Positions 1 through 7,650 of a DNA stretch of 64,000 nucleotides are shown in pieces. How positions within the stretch are numbered: position 1 is the stretch's first letter; every line of letters starts with the position of its first letter. The translations under genes were made by a program, and so were the position numbers. Source of the DNA: Nocardia vaccinii NBRC 15922 (lineage in GTDB: Bacteria; Actinomycetota; Actinomycetes; Mycobacteriales; Mycobacteriaceae); NCBI RefSeq assembly GCF_001613305.1, contig NZ_BDCC01000009.1, positions 310,001 to 374,000 of the forward strand. Reading direction: 5' to 3'. The notes below the pieces were generated by a model. The model was not told the DNA's origin. It did no database searches and worked only from the letters and a program-made list of their open reading frames with translations.

Positions 1-191
1 CCGATTCTCCCCGCTTCCCGGCGACCGAACTGCGCGAGGCGCTGTCGATCCGCGAGGGCGTACCCATCGTCGACATCGACGCCCGTGATCCGGTCCAGGT
101 GCGCCAATCCCTGGCAGCGGTAACGGAATACGCCATCGCCCGCTTGACCGGACCGCCCGCCTCGGAGCGACCCCGCGATCCAGCACACTAG
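1..191 (+). CDS. Conservon GTPase (CvnD-like), C-terminal end only
   Basis: The reading frame that starts at base 3 is open from the left edge to a TAG at 189-191 and gives about 62 residues. It includes FPATELREALSIREG and VPIVDIDARDPVQVRQSL. This resembles the C-terminal end of the actinobacterial ATP/GTP-binding proteins (CvnD) that close a conservon of sensor kinase, roadblock protein, DUF742 protein and GTPase. Known role: small Ras-like GTPases working with membrane-associated sensor complexes. The P-loop lies outside the window, so the family call rests on the tail alone. The same frame stays open after the stop, to a TGA at 381-383. Confidence 0.7.
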   Translation, partial: DSPRFPATELREALSIREGVPIVDIDARDPVQVRQSLAAVTEYAIARLTGPPASERPRDPAH

Positions 192-432
192 TCCGCCTCT
201 CCGCGACTTCAGCGGGTCGTCGGGTGGTACGAGACTTTCGCGTCGGGGCGGCGGTCAGGGATGTTGTACGGTTTCGGACGTTCCCGGCGAGTTACCGATG
301 TGCTCGCGAAATCAGTTGTCGCCCTGGCATCGCGGGGAGACGAGATCACGACTCAGGACGGCGGCCGGTGGTACAAGGCCTGAACGCAGCAAAGTAATCG
401 AGAATTAATCCGACCCGGTTAGGGGGTTTTGC

Positions 433-1260
433 GTGCAGTACTTCACCATGGGGACCTGGGTGCTCGTGCTGGCGCTCGGGGTGGCGTGGGCGGGCACCCT
501 GGTGGGCCTGATCTGTATCCGGCAGTCGACGCTGTCGGTGACCGCGAAATTCCGGCTCGTATGGTTGATCGCGGCCGCGGTGTGTATCGGCGCGATCGGC
601 ACACAGGTGGCGGTATCGGTCACGATGCTGGGTGTCGGACTGCCCGGTGGGGTCGTCCGCTACGACCTGATGCAGCGCATCGCGGCACTCGTCGCGGCGC
701 CGGTGGGGTTGCTGGCCGGACTGATCATCGCGGGCGACGATCGCAAACCTGTGCGCCTGGCGATCGGCGGGCTGGTCGCCGGGCTGTGTCTGGGGCTGAT
801 GAACTATCTGGGCCTGAACTCCCTGACGGTGCAGGGCACCACGACGATCAGCCCCGGGTTCATGGCCGGATGTACCGTTCTGCTGGTGGTCGGCGCCGCC
901 GGATTGCTGTGGGCGACCCGGTGGCGCGTGACGACGGCACTGGTCGCAATCTCCGTGGTGTACGCGGGCGCGATCATCGGAATTCACTACCTCGGCCTGG
1001 CCGGGGTCTCGGTCCACATCGATCCGGCCATGCCGCAGCCCAGCGGGCGGGATCTGTTCACCATGTTCATCCCGATCTTCGTCGTCGCCACGATGTCGCT
1101 CGCGATTCCGATCACCGCGGTTCTGGTCGCGCCGGACCGCACGGGCCGACTGCAGCCCGAAGCACGCGCCAAACGCGTCCCCAAGGGCCCGCGCCAGCGC
1201 CGCATTCCCAGCCCGAACCGCACCGCCGAGACCGCCCGCACGCCCGAATCGGTCGGGTGA
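433..1260 (+). CDS. MHYT-domain integral membrane sensor-like protein
   Basis: 275 residues with a GTG start preceded by AGGGGG at 421-426. The protein is mostly seven hydrophobic segments in about residues 5-235, followed by a basic Arg/Pro-rich cytoplasmic tail. Degenerate MHYT repeats are visible as MNYLGL and IHYLGL. MHYT proteins are proposed to sense diatomic gases or redox state through metal bound by their Met/His residues, but this is not firmly established. No output domain (GGDEF, EAL or kinase) is fused, so it may signal through a partner, possibly the conservon just upstream. A strong hairpin follows it. Confidence 0.82.
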   Translation: MQYFTMGTWVLVLALGVAWAGTLVGLICIRQSTLSVTAKFRLVWLIAAAVCIGAIGTQVAVSVTMLGVGLPGGVVRYDLMQRIAALVAAPVGLLAGLIIAGDDRKPVRLAIGGLVAGLCLGLMNYLGLNSLTVQGTTTISPGFMAGCTVLLVVGAAGLLWATRWRVTTALVAISVVYAGAIIGIHYLGLAGVSVHIDPAMPQPSGRDLFTMFIPIFVVATMSLAIPITAVLVAPDRTGRLQPEARAKRVPKGPRQRRIPSPNRTAETARTPESVG

Positions 1261-1301
1261 GCGGGTCTCCCGGACGGTTCCGAGAGCGGTAGTGGAACGA
1301 A

Positions 1302-1341
1302 TCGGGCCGGACCGCCCTCGACAGTGGGCGGTCCGGCCCGA
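1302..1341. terminator. Bidirectional hairpin terminator
   Basis: A perfect 16-bp stem (1302-1317 with 1326-1341) with an 8-nt loop lies between the convergent MHYT gene and the secreted-protein gene. It lacks a T-tract, as is common in actinobacteria. Confidence 0.75.
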
Positions 1342-1398
1342 ATCCGTCAGGGTCGGGGTTTCACCGAAACCGCTGCGTCCCCGATACTCTGGCTGGTT

Positions 1399-2103
1399 TT
1401 ATACGTCTCCCTGCGCATGCAGGCTGTTGTACATCTGCACACCGCTGGCGACGCCGACCGGGATGCCCAGCGTCGCGCCGCCGACGATAGCTCCGACACC
1501 GCCGAGCACGGAGGCCCCGAGGAGGCAGCCGCCGACGATGCCGAGCGGCGTGCCGATGACGGTGGGCGCGGTGAGAAGGCCGCCGGTGGCGACGCCGAGC
1601 GGACAACCGACCAGCAGACCGCCGACCCCGCCGACCATGGTGCCGACACCGGTGGCCAGGCCGAACTGGGTGGCCGCGGTGCCCAGGGCGGAGTTGAAGT
1701 CCGCCTGCGGGTCGTGGGCCGGGGCGTCGACCGGCTGCGGCGCGGGGGCGGTCGCATCGGCCTGGTGGGTCGTCACGTTCGATGCCACGGGCACGGTGTC
1801 GGCAGCCTTGGGCATCACCGGGAATGTCTTCTGCCCGAACACCGTCGAGCCCTTCGCGTCGTTCACCTGGATCTGCCCGCCCTGGGTGGTCACCTTGCCG
1901 AACGGGGTGTCCAGCACCGTGGAGCGGTCGGTGGTGTTGCTGGTGTACTGCACACCCGGTGCGATCGGCACGCTCAACGTGTGCGGATCGACAACGGGAG
2001 CGTCCGCGCCGGGCACGGCGGCCGAGGCGGTGCCGGTGGCCAGCGCAACCGCGGCTGTCGTCGCGAAGGTCGCGAGCGACACGGCGTACGTCATCTTCTT
2101 CAT
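1399..2103 (-). CDS. Secreted protein with glycine-rich hydrophobic C-terminal domain
   Basis: 234 residues with an ATG start. Residues 1-28 form a Sec signal peptide with a likely cleavage after ASA. The middle (about 30-110) is soluble and polar, with VPIAPGVQY and TPFGKVTTQGGQIQVND. Residues from about 145 are Gly-rich and hydrophobic (GVGTMVGGVGGLLVG, GGVGAIVGGATLG), a glycine-zipper-like pattern that could insert into or span a membrane. Proteins of this layout are common in Nocardia and Rhodococcus and have no established function. It stands alone between a terminator and a divergent gene. Confidence 0.82.
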   Translation of the reverse strand: MKKMTYAVSLATFATTAAVALATGTASAAVPGADAPVVDPHTLSVPIAPGVQYTSNTTDRSTVLDTPFGKVTTQGGQIQVNDAKGSTVFGQKTFPVMPKAADTVPVASNVTTHQADATAPAPQPVDAPAHDPQADFNSALGTAATQFGLATGVGTMVGGVGGLLVGCPLGVATGGLLTAPTVIGTPLGIVGGCLLGASVLGGVGAIVGGATLGIPVGVASGVQMYNSLHAQGDV

Positions 2104-2414
2104 AGCGATCCCATCAGGTCTTTCTCACACTGCATGCCCCCCGGAATCCGGGTGCACGGGGCCGTGGCGTGTGGCCCAGACAGAGACTCGCGCTCGATGA
2201 TTACGAAACTGTAACATCGGCAGTCAAGAACCCGGCAAAATTGCCGCAGTCGTGTTAAATGCCCGCAAATTCGGACAAATACGTCATATGGCGCCAGTTC
2301 GAATACCCTGCCCGGGTATTGAAGAGTGTCGTGCATCACCTGCGTCCGCTTCGGATCGGCAGTGCCACAACCGATGCCGAGCGCCGCGAACAGTAGGCGA
2401 ATTACAGTGGCCTC

Positions 2415-2813
2415 ATGCATTCCCGCCCGGATGACGCCGAGGAGACCGACGCGTCGCAGGCAACCCCGGACCATGTGGCCGTACTCCGCGATATCCAGAC
2501 CCAGCTTCGCGGGCCCGAATTGGCCGGATGGCCGCAGTTGGGCACCGACGAGGACGGTCGGCACCGGTCCCTGGTGGACGCCGTGGCTGCCGCGTTGACG
2601 CAGATTTCCGAATTGCGCACCGAGGTGGGCGATCTGGAGGCCACGATCGCGGAACTCGAGGAGCAGGTGCGAGGTCTGTCACAACAACCGCGGTTGCCGT
2701 GGCCGCTCTCGCTGGCGGAAGGTCCGCTGGCGTTGCTGGCCGAACAGCTCGCGCGGCTGGAATCGCTGCTGCCCGAGCCGCTCGGACGCGGTGCCGGATC
2801 GGAACATTCGTAA
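2415..2813 (+). CDS. Small coiled-coil protein, function unknown
   Basis: 132 residues. The ATG at 2415 is the first good start. Residues about 60-90 form a heptad-rich coiled coil (ISELRTEVGDLEATIAELEEQV), followed by an amphipathic Leu-rich C-terminus. There is no signal peptide, cysteine or enzymatic motif. Frame and codon usage fit coding, and a hairpin follows 58 bases after the stop. I do not recognise the family. A role as an oligomeric adaptor would be inference only. Confidence 0.65.
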   Translation: MHSRPDDAEETDASQATPDHVAVLRDIQTQLRGPELAGWPQLGTDEDGRHRSLVDAVAAALTQISELRTEVGDLEATIAELEEQVRGLSQQPRLPWPLSLAEGPLALLAEQLARLESLLPEPLGRGAGSEHS

Positions 2814-2870
2814 GCTCGGTCGAGCGCGTCGGGACGTGCGGCCGGAACCGGGCCCCAGAAATGGCGATGA

Positions 2871-2901
2871 GCGGGTTCCCAGGATATCCGAGGGAACCCG
2901 C
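2871..2901 (+). terminator. Hairpin downstream of the coiled-coil gene
   Basis: A 10-bp perfect stem, GCGGGTTCCC at 2871-2880 pairing with 2892-2901, with an 11-nt loop, 58 bp after the stop codon. Confidence 0.5.
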
Positions 2902-2971
2902 CCTCCCGAATGAGGCTACCGGGCCGGGAGCACGAAATCATCACTTCACGTGGACTTTTTCACATTCAAAA

Positions 2972-2988
2972 ACCAACTGACAGTTGGT
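2972..2988. promoter_or_regulatory. 17-bp palindromic operator with no recognisable target gene
   Basis: ACCAACTG-A-CAGTTGGT is a perfect inverted repeat of the kind bound by TetR-family dimers. No convincing gene starts within 500 bases on either side, and no tetR gene is adjacent. Confidence 0.45.
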
Positions 2989-3533
2989 AGTTCAGAGATC
3001 AGCTACTCTGTCGCAATCGCCATTGGCGAACTCTCGACTGCTCGAACCGATCTCAACATTTGCCCGATGGTCGCGGTATACGGACAAATGCCGTGAAACT
3101 GCGCAGTTCTACAGCACATCTCGCGGCCGACCCGCCGCCGGTGCGGATCGACCGGCGCCGACACACCGCGGCGATCGACCGTCGACGCGCGCGATACTCC
3201 GTGCCGTCGGCACACAGCGGCACCGGATCCGGTGCGCTCGCCTTCCAAACAGCCGGTCGGCTACGGGAATTCGATCTGGACATCCGCCGCCCGGGAACCG
3301 CCATCCCAGCTCACCACCCCGCTGCTCGCCGCCGCGACGGCCGGGTACGCGCCGACCGTACTTGCGCTCGAACCTCCCCACCCACCCCGCGGTATCCAGG
3401 ATGCGGTGCGCACCGGTCCGGAACGAATGGGAATCGGCGCCGACTCGACGGTGATCAGCGGATAGCCGCTGCCGTGCCGAGCGAGGCGACGAACCGAAGG
3501 CGGCCGCCCGTCGCGCAGACCCCCGAGACTGTA
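2989..3533. other. Intergenic stretch without a recognisable gene
   Basis: About 545 bases between the palindrome and the rpsN remnant. Several frames are open on both strands, but they are Arg/Pro-rich, show no family motif and have no convincing ribosome binding site. It may be decayed sequence, since a broken ribosomal protein gene follows directly. Confidence 0.5.
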
Positions 3534-3710
3534 GAACTCTGTGCGGCACTACAGCGGCTGCCACGCGATGCTGGTCCGGTACGATTACCCAATCGGGATG
3601 CTACCGATGGCCGCCCACGTGGATATCCGCGGAAGTTCGGCCTTTCCCGAGTGCGTGTGCGCGAGCCGGCCCACCGCGGGGAGCTGCCGGGTGTGCACAA
3701 ATCGAGTTGG
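3534..3710 (+). pseudogene. rpsN2: Remnant of zinc-independent ribosomal protein S14 gene (rpsN2)
   Basis: In frame with base 3534 the translation contains [37 protein letters not shown] and LPGVHKSSW, the conserved C-terminal half of the cysteine-free S14 paralogue. Two defects are visible. The N-terminal half is missing: upstream codons do not resemble S14 and there is no start codon at the right distance. The codon after the invariant final Trp is TGG at 3711-3713 where TGA is expected, so the frame runs on into rpsR2. Substitutions at conserved positions (RLPN, GYPRK, REPAH) fit relaxed selection. In related genomes rpsN2 and rpsR2 are neighbours in a zinc-starvation ribosomal operon. Confidence 0.78.
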
Positions 3711-3774
3711 TGGACCACCCAGATCTCGCGCAACCACGTAGGGCCCAGAGCTCATGCCGAGGAAGGATACCGAT

Positions 3775-4029
3775 ATGGCTGTCAAGCGAGCACCGTCCAA
3801 GAAGGTCCGGGCCGAGCAGGCGCGGCGCCCGAAGAAGAATCCCCTGATCGCCGCGGGCGTCGAGGTGGTCGACTACAAGGATGTGAACCTGCTGCGCACG
3901 TTCATCTCCGACCGCGGCAAGATCCGCAGCCGCCGCGTCACCGGCCTGACCCCGCAGCAGCAGCGCCAGGTCGCCGTCGCGGTGAAGAACGCCCGCGAGA
4001 TGGCTCTGTTGCCGTTCACCAGTCGCTGA
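3775..4029 (+). CDS. rpsR2: 30S ribosomal protein S18, zinc-independent (C-) paralogue
   Basis: 84 residues from ATG at 3775. An in-frame ATG at 3754 is less likely, because GAGGAAGGAT lies just before the chosen start. [25 protein letters not shown] is the S18 signature, and there are no cysteines, so this is the C- form that replaces the zinc-ribbon protein when zinc is scarce. In mycobacteria these C- paralogues sit in a Zur-repressed operon with rpmB2, rpmG2 and rpsN2. Here only rpsR2 is intact, with the rpsN2 remnant 65 bases upstream. I found no clear AT-rich Zur box nearby. A strong terminator follows. Confidence 0.92.
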   Translation: MAVKRAPSKKVRAEQARRPKKNPLIAAGVEVVDYKDVNLLRTFISDRGKIRSRRVTGLTPQQQRQVAVAVKNAREMALLPFTSR

Positions 4030-4050
4030 CCATCCCCTCGGTCGAGCCGC

Positions 4051-4080
4051 GAGAGCCCCGGTACATCTACCGGGGCTCTT
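4051..4080 (+). terminator. rpsR2 terminator
   Basis: Stem of 12 Watson-Crick pairs (4052-4063 with 4068-4079), CATC loop, starting 22 bases after the rpsR2 stop. Confidence 0.8.
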
Positions 4081-4175
4081 CGCATCGCGCATGCGGGCCG
4101 CGCACGCCCGTGGGTCAGGCCGGCTGCACACCACGGGCGCCGGAACCGGAGGCGCAGCCCACTAGGGTGTGGCGC

Positions 4176-4631
4176 ATGAAGGCGAATTCGGGACCGCGCC
4201 GCGTCGGCGCGGCCGCCGCAACCCTGCTGGCGCTACTGGCGGCCGGTTGCGGACAGGCGAACGATGGTGGCACACAGGCGAATACGAGCACGACCTCGGG
4301 GCCGAGCACCCCGACCGAACAGGCGACCCCCGATCCGGGACGCACGTTCACCGCGAATCCCGCAATCGTCGACGCCCGCCCGATGGCCTTCGACAGCTGG
4401 AGCCCACTCGCCGCCGATCGGATCGCGGTGAACTTCCAGATCGGATCGCCGGACTGTTTCGGCGTCGACGCCACCGCCACCGAGACCTCCAGCACCGTCA
4501 CCATCGCACTGCGCTCCGGCCGCCTGCCGGAGGCACAGGGCCGCATGTGCACCATGATCGCGGTGTTCGGCACCCTCGACATCCAGCTGAAGCAACCTCT
4601 CGGCAATCGAGAAGTGCTCAGCGCGAAATAA
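4176..4631 (+). CDS. Small lipoprotein, function unknown
   Basis: 151 residues from ATG at 4176. The N-terminus is basic, then hydrophobic, then a lipobox (LLAAGC) with the lipidated Cys near residue 25. A Thr/Ser/Pro-rich linker to about residue 60 leads to a small globular domain (about 65-151) with two cysteines (SPDCFGVD and GRMCTM) that could form a disulfide. The protein should be anchored on the outer face of the cell membrane. I recognise no enzyme motif. Similar lipoproteins are frequent in Nocardia. A Crp-type site lies just after the stop. Confidence 0.82.
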   Translation: MKANSGPRRVGAAAATLLALLAAGCGQANDGGTQANTSTTSGPSTPTEQATPDPGRTFTANPAIVDARPMAFDSWSPLAADRIAVNFQIGSPDCFGVDATATETSSTVTIALRSGRLPEAQGRMCTMIAVFGTLDIQLKQPLGNREVLSAK

Positions 4632-4642
4632 ATCCCAGCTAA

Positions 4643-4658
4643 TGTGATGTCGATCACA
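4643..4658. promoter_or_regulatory. Crp/GlxR-type cAMP receptor protein site
   Basis: TGTGATGTCGATCACA matches TGTGA-N6-TCACA exactly. Its centre (4650.5) lies about 40 bases before a plausible start point near 4690, with a TATAGC -10-like hexamer at 4678-4683. That is the class II activator geometry. No protein gene starts immediately downstream. Confidence 0.6.
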
Positions 4659-4689
4659 AAGCGTCCCGAACAGCTGTTATAGCAAGAGC

Positions 4690-4929
4690 ATCTGAAGCGG
4701 CAGCGCTTCGGAAGTGATACGTTGCGTGACATAAGCGTTACGTAGAGAAACTCCAGGCCATACAACACCCACAGAGCACTCATGTCACGCACTTCCCCCT
4801 CGCGACGCATCCGTCGAGCTACTCCGAATTCCCGTCCCGCACCAGGGGAACCCCAGACCGATTCCCGGCGTCCGCCGGGATGACGAAACCCGGGACCCGG
4901 GATGTACACGGCCCGGTGCCTGGATGAAA
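4690..4929 (+). ncRNA. Candidate Crp-controlled small RNA
   Basis: Inference only. A promoter-like element (Crp site plus -10) points into about 240 bases that lack a convincing gene on either strand. The predicted 5' end begins with a small hairpin (GAAGCG-GCAG-CGCTTC, 4694-4709), and the stretch ends at the strong stem-loop at 4930-4970. A 33-codon ATG frame at 4782 has no family signature. The region may instead simply be a spacer. Confidence 0.2.
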
Positions 4930-4970
4930 AGAGACCCTGCGCGGGAACCGCAGCCCCGCGCAGGGTCTCT
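4930..4970 (-). terminator. Intrinsic terminator downstream of purH
   Basis: Perfect 16-bp stem (4930-4945 with 4955-4970) with a 9-nt loop. Read on the minus strand it is followed by TTTT, giving a classical intrinsic terminator about 330 bases beyond the purH stop. It may also stop plus-strand transcripts from the 4.7-kb region. Confidence 0.72.
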
Positions 4971-5076
4971 CTGTATCTTCGGCCTCTGCGTTCTTGGCCT
5001 CCGCTCCGCTGCGGCGGGTCCGCGGCCCCCGAAGTCTCACCGCTCGGCCCCGTGTCGGGCACTCGTTCCTCGCACC

Positions 5077-5213
5077 CGCCGCGCGTCCGAACGGCAAGAC
5101 GGGCCACGAACCTGGTGTCGGTGTCGTCCGATGTGAGCGGGCCTGGGTGACTTTCGGCGGCACTTCTCGGCCCCATCGCCGCGCGTCCGAACGGCAAGAC
5201 GGGCCACGAACCT
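5077..5213. repeat. 37-bp direct repeat, two copies exactly 100 bp apart
   Basis: The segments 5077-5113 and 5177-5213 are identical over 37 bases, and their right flanks (GTGTCGGTG and GCGTCGGTG) are similar. They sit in a non-coding, repeat-like stretch (4980-5300) between the terminator and purH. The TGGCCTCCGCTCCGCT word near 4998 recurs near 15186. Confidence 0.8.
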
Positions 5214-5303
5214 CGGCGTCGGTGTGGTCTGGGGGATTTACGGAACCAGGTGGGTGGTTTGCCGACTCCCGGAAAGGGTTTCGTGTTCCCGGCTGCCTTC
5301 CCC

Positions 5304-6932
5304 TCAGTGGGCGAAGTGTCGGGCGCCGGTGAGGTACATGGTGACGCCCGCTTCTCGGCAGGCATCGATGGTCAACTGGTCGCGGACCGAACCACCCGGC
5401 TGCACAATGGCTTTCACGCCCGCAGCGATGAGCTGCTGGGGGCCGTCGGGGAAGGGGAAGTAGGCGTCCGAGGCCGCCACCGAACCCTTGGCTCGGTCGT
5501 CGGCGCGCAGGACCGCCAAATGGACCGCGTCGACCCGGTTGACCTGGCCCATACCGACGCCCACGGAGGCGCCATCGTGGGCCAGCAGGATCGCGTTCGA
5601 CTTCACCGCACGGCAGGAGCGCCAGGCGAATTCGAGGTCGGCCAGAGTGGCCGCGTCGGCGGCCTCGCCGGAGACCAGGGTCCAGTGGGCCGGATCGTCG
5701 CCCTCGGCGTCGACGATGTCGCGCTGCTGCAGCAACGCCCCGCCGCTGATCGGGCGCAGTTCCACACCGCCGCGGACGGGCTGCTCGGCGATCAGGATGC
5801 GCACATTCTTCTTGCGCTGCAGCACTTCCACCGCGCCATCGGCGTAGCCGGGCGCGACGATCACCTCGGTGAAGATCTCCGCGACCTGCTCGGCCATCTC
5901 GACGGTCACCTCGCGATTTGCCGCGATCACCCCGCCGAACGCACTCACCGGATCGCAGGCATGCGCCTTGCGGTGTGCCTGCGCGATGTCCTCGCCGACC
6001 GCGATCCCGCAGGGATTGGCGTGTTTGACCACCGCCACGGCGGGCGCGGTGTGGTCCCAGGCGGCCCGCCAGGCGGCATCGGCGTCGGTGTAGTTGTTGT
6101 ACGACATCTCCTTGCCGTGCAACTGCTTCGCCTGCGCCAGACCGGCAGCACCCGCCGCATCGGTGTACAGCGCGGCGGCCTGATGCGGATTCTCGCCGTA
6201 GCGCAGCACCGATTCGCGGGTCCACGTCGCACCCAGCCAAGTCGGGAACCGCACCGCGGCAACCGAATCCGGCTCGGTCGAATCCTTCGCCTCCGAATCC
6301 TGTTCCGCGGTCAGCACATTCGTCATCCAGCCAGCCACCGCGACGTCGTAGCCCGCAGTGTGCTGAAAAGCCTTCGCCGCCAGTACGGTTCGCTCGGCGA
6401 GGGTGAATCCGCCGGAGCGCACCGCGTCGAGCACCCGGTCGTAGTCGGCGACGTCCACCACCACGCCCACCGACGGGTGGTTCTTCGCCGCGGCACGCAC
6501 CATCGACGGCCCGCCGATATCGATCTGCTCCACGCACTCGTCCGGACTCGCGCCACTGGCCACGGTTTCGGTGAACGGGTACAGGTTCACCACCACCAGA
6601 CCGAACGCCTCCACACCGAGTTCCACCAGCTGATCGGCGTGTTCCTGCTTGCGCAGATCGGCCAGGATCCCGGCGTGCACCCGTGGATGCAGTGTCTTGA
6701 CGCGACCGTCCAGGGTCTCCGGGAAACCGGTCAGATCCTCGACCTTCGTCACCGGGACACCCGCATCGGCGATCCGCGCCGCGGTCGAACCGGTCGACAC
6801 CAACTCCACCCCCGCCGCGTGCAGCCCGGTGGCCAACTCGACGAGTCCGGTCTTGTCGTAGACGCTCACCAGCGCCCGGGTGATCGGCCTGCGCTCGGCC
6901 TCATTCGCGGGTCGTTCGCTGCGTTCACTCAC
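5304..6932 (-). CDS. purH: Bifunctional AICAR transformylase / IMP cyclohydrolase
   Basis: 542 residues with an ATG start. It performs the last two steps of purine synthesis: formylation of AICAR with 10-formyl-THF, then ring closure to IMP. The N-terminal cyclohydrolase domain (about 15-150) has [16 protein letters not shown] and [15 protein letters not shown]. The C-terminal transformylase domain (about 150-542) has the catalytic KHANPCGIA motif and ends in ...[14 protein letters not shown], typical of the family. The first 15 residues are a variable extension. The start overlaps the purN stop by four bases (ATGA), so the two are translationally coupled. Confidence 0.97.
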   Translation of the reverse strand: MSERSERPANEAERRPITRALVSVYDKTGLVELATGLHAAGVELVSTGSTAARIADAGVPVTKVEDLTGFPETLDGRVKTLHPRVHAGILADLRKQEHADQLVELGVEAFGLVVVNLYPFTETVASGASPDECVEQIDIGGPSMVRAAAKNHPSVGVVVDVADYDRVLDAVRSGGFTLAERTVLAAKAFQHTAGYDVAVAGWMTNVLTAEQDSEAKDSTEPDSVAAVRFPTWLGATWTRESVLRYGENPHQAAALYTDAAGAAGLAQAKQLHGKEMSYNNYTDADAAWRAAWDHTAPAVAVVKHANPCGIAVGEDIAQAHRKAHACDPVSAFGGVIAANREVTVEMAEQVAEIFTEVIVAPGYADGAVEVLQRKKNVRILIAEQPVRGGVELRPISGGALLQQRDIVDAEGDDPAHWTLVSGEAADAATLADLEFAWRSCRAVKSNAILLAHDGASVGVGMGQVNRVDAVHLAVLRADDRAKGSVAASDAYFPFPDGPQQLIAAGVKAIVQPGGSVRDQLTIDACREAGVTMYLTGARHFAH

Positions 6933-7564
6933 CGGAGTACTCGCTCATCTGGGATAACTGCCTTTCGTCCATCGGAGACAATGCCTCGCGTCGCGACGGC
7001 GGCGACGACCTGCGCCAGCAACCGCCGTTCGACGACCTTGATCCGCTCATGCAGGGTGTCCTCGTCGTCCTCGGGCAGCACCTCGACCGCCTCCTGCGTG
7101 AGGATCGGCCCGGTGTCGACGCCCGCGTCGACCAGATGCACGGTCGAGCCGGTGATCCGCACCCCGTAGGCGAGTGCGTCGCGCACCGCGTGCGCGCCCG
7201 GGAACGAGGGCAGCAGCGCCGGGTGGGTGTTGATGATCCGGCCGCCGAAGCGGGACAGGAAAGCCGGGCCCAGGATCTTCATGAAACCGGCCGACACCAC
7301 CAGATCGGGTGCGTAGGCGGCGACCGCCTCGGTCAGCGCGGTGTCCCAGGAATCGCGGTCGGGGTACTCCCCCAGCGCGACGCGGAAATGCGGGATACCG
7401 GCGGCGTCCGCGTGATCAGTTGCGGCACAGGCCCGGTCGACGCCGACGGCGGCCACGCGGGCTGGATAACCCGGTTGGGCGGCGGCCTCGAGCAGCGAAC
7501 GCAACAACGATCCGGTACCCGAGGCGAGCACGACGACGGTCGCGGGCAAGGCCGCGGGCACCAA
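6929..7564 (-). CDS. purN: Phosphoribosylglycinamide formyltransferase (GART)
   Basis: About 211 residues. It transfers a formyl group from 10-formyl-THF to GAR, the third step of purine synthesis. [15 protein letters not shown] (phosphate-binding loop), [16 protein letters not shown] (catalytic Asn and His) and [11 protein letters not shown] (catalytic Asp) are all present. The start is uncertain: TTG at 7564 and GTG at 7561 are both possible without a clear ribosome binding site, and homology suggests the protein may begin a few codons further upstream. It lies 86 bases after perM and overlaps purH, in the order perM-purN-purH known from mycobacteria. Confidence 0.95.
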   Translation of the reverse strand: MVPAALPATVVVLASGTGSLLRSLLEAAAQPGYPARVAAVGVDRACAATDHADAAGIPHFRVALGEYPDRDSWDTALTEAVAAYAPDLVVSAGFMKILGPAFLSRFGGRIINTHPALLPSFPGAHAVRDALAYGVRITGSTVHLVDAGVDTGPILTQEAVEVLPEDDEDTLHERIKVVERRLLAQVVAAVATRGIVSDGRKAVIPDERVLR

Positions 7565-7650
7565 CTGGGCGGGCGGAGTCGTCAGCGCTCTACTCCCTGT
7601 GCGTCGAGACTGCAGGATTGCGGCGGATGCGAGGACCGCCGCTCTAGAGC

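Noticed and set aside
261..383. 40-codon ATG frame after the CvnD stop (ends GGRWYKA)
   Set aside because: It is in the same frame as cvnD, so it might be readthrough or a tiny gene, but there is no spaced ribosome binding site and no known homologue. Too little to call.
2984..3454. Plus-strand open frame downstream of the orphan operator
   Set aside because: Arg/Pro-rich translation with no motif; competing frames are equally open. I could not make it a gene.
3711..3774. Zur box for rpsR2
   Set aside because: No AT-rich TGAAAAT-type dyad was visible between the rpsN2 remnant and rpsR2, or just upstream.
4782..4883. 33-codon ATG frame inside the candidate small-RNA region
   Set aside because: Low-complexity Arg/Pro/Ser product, no ribosome binding site, no family resemblance.
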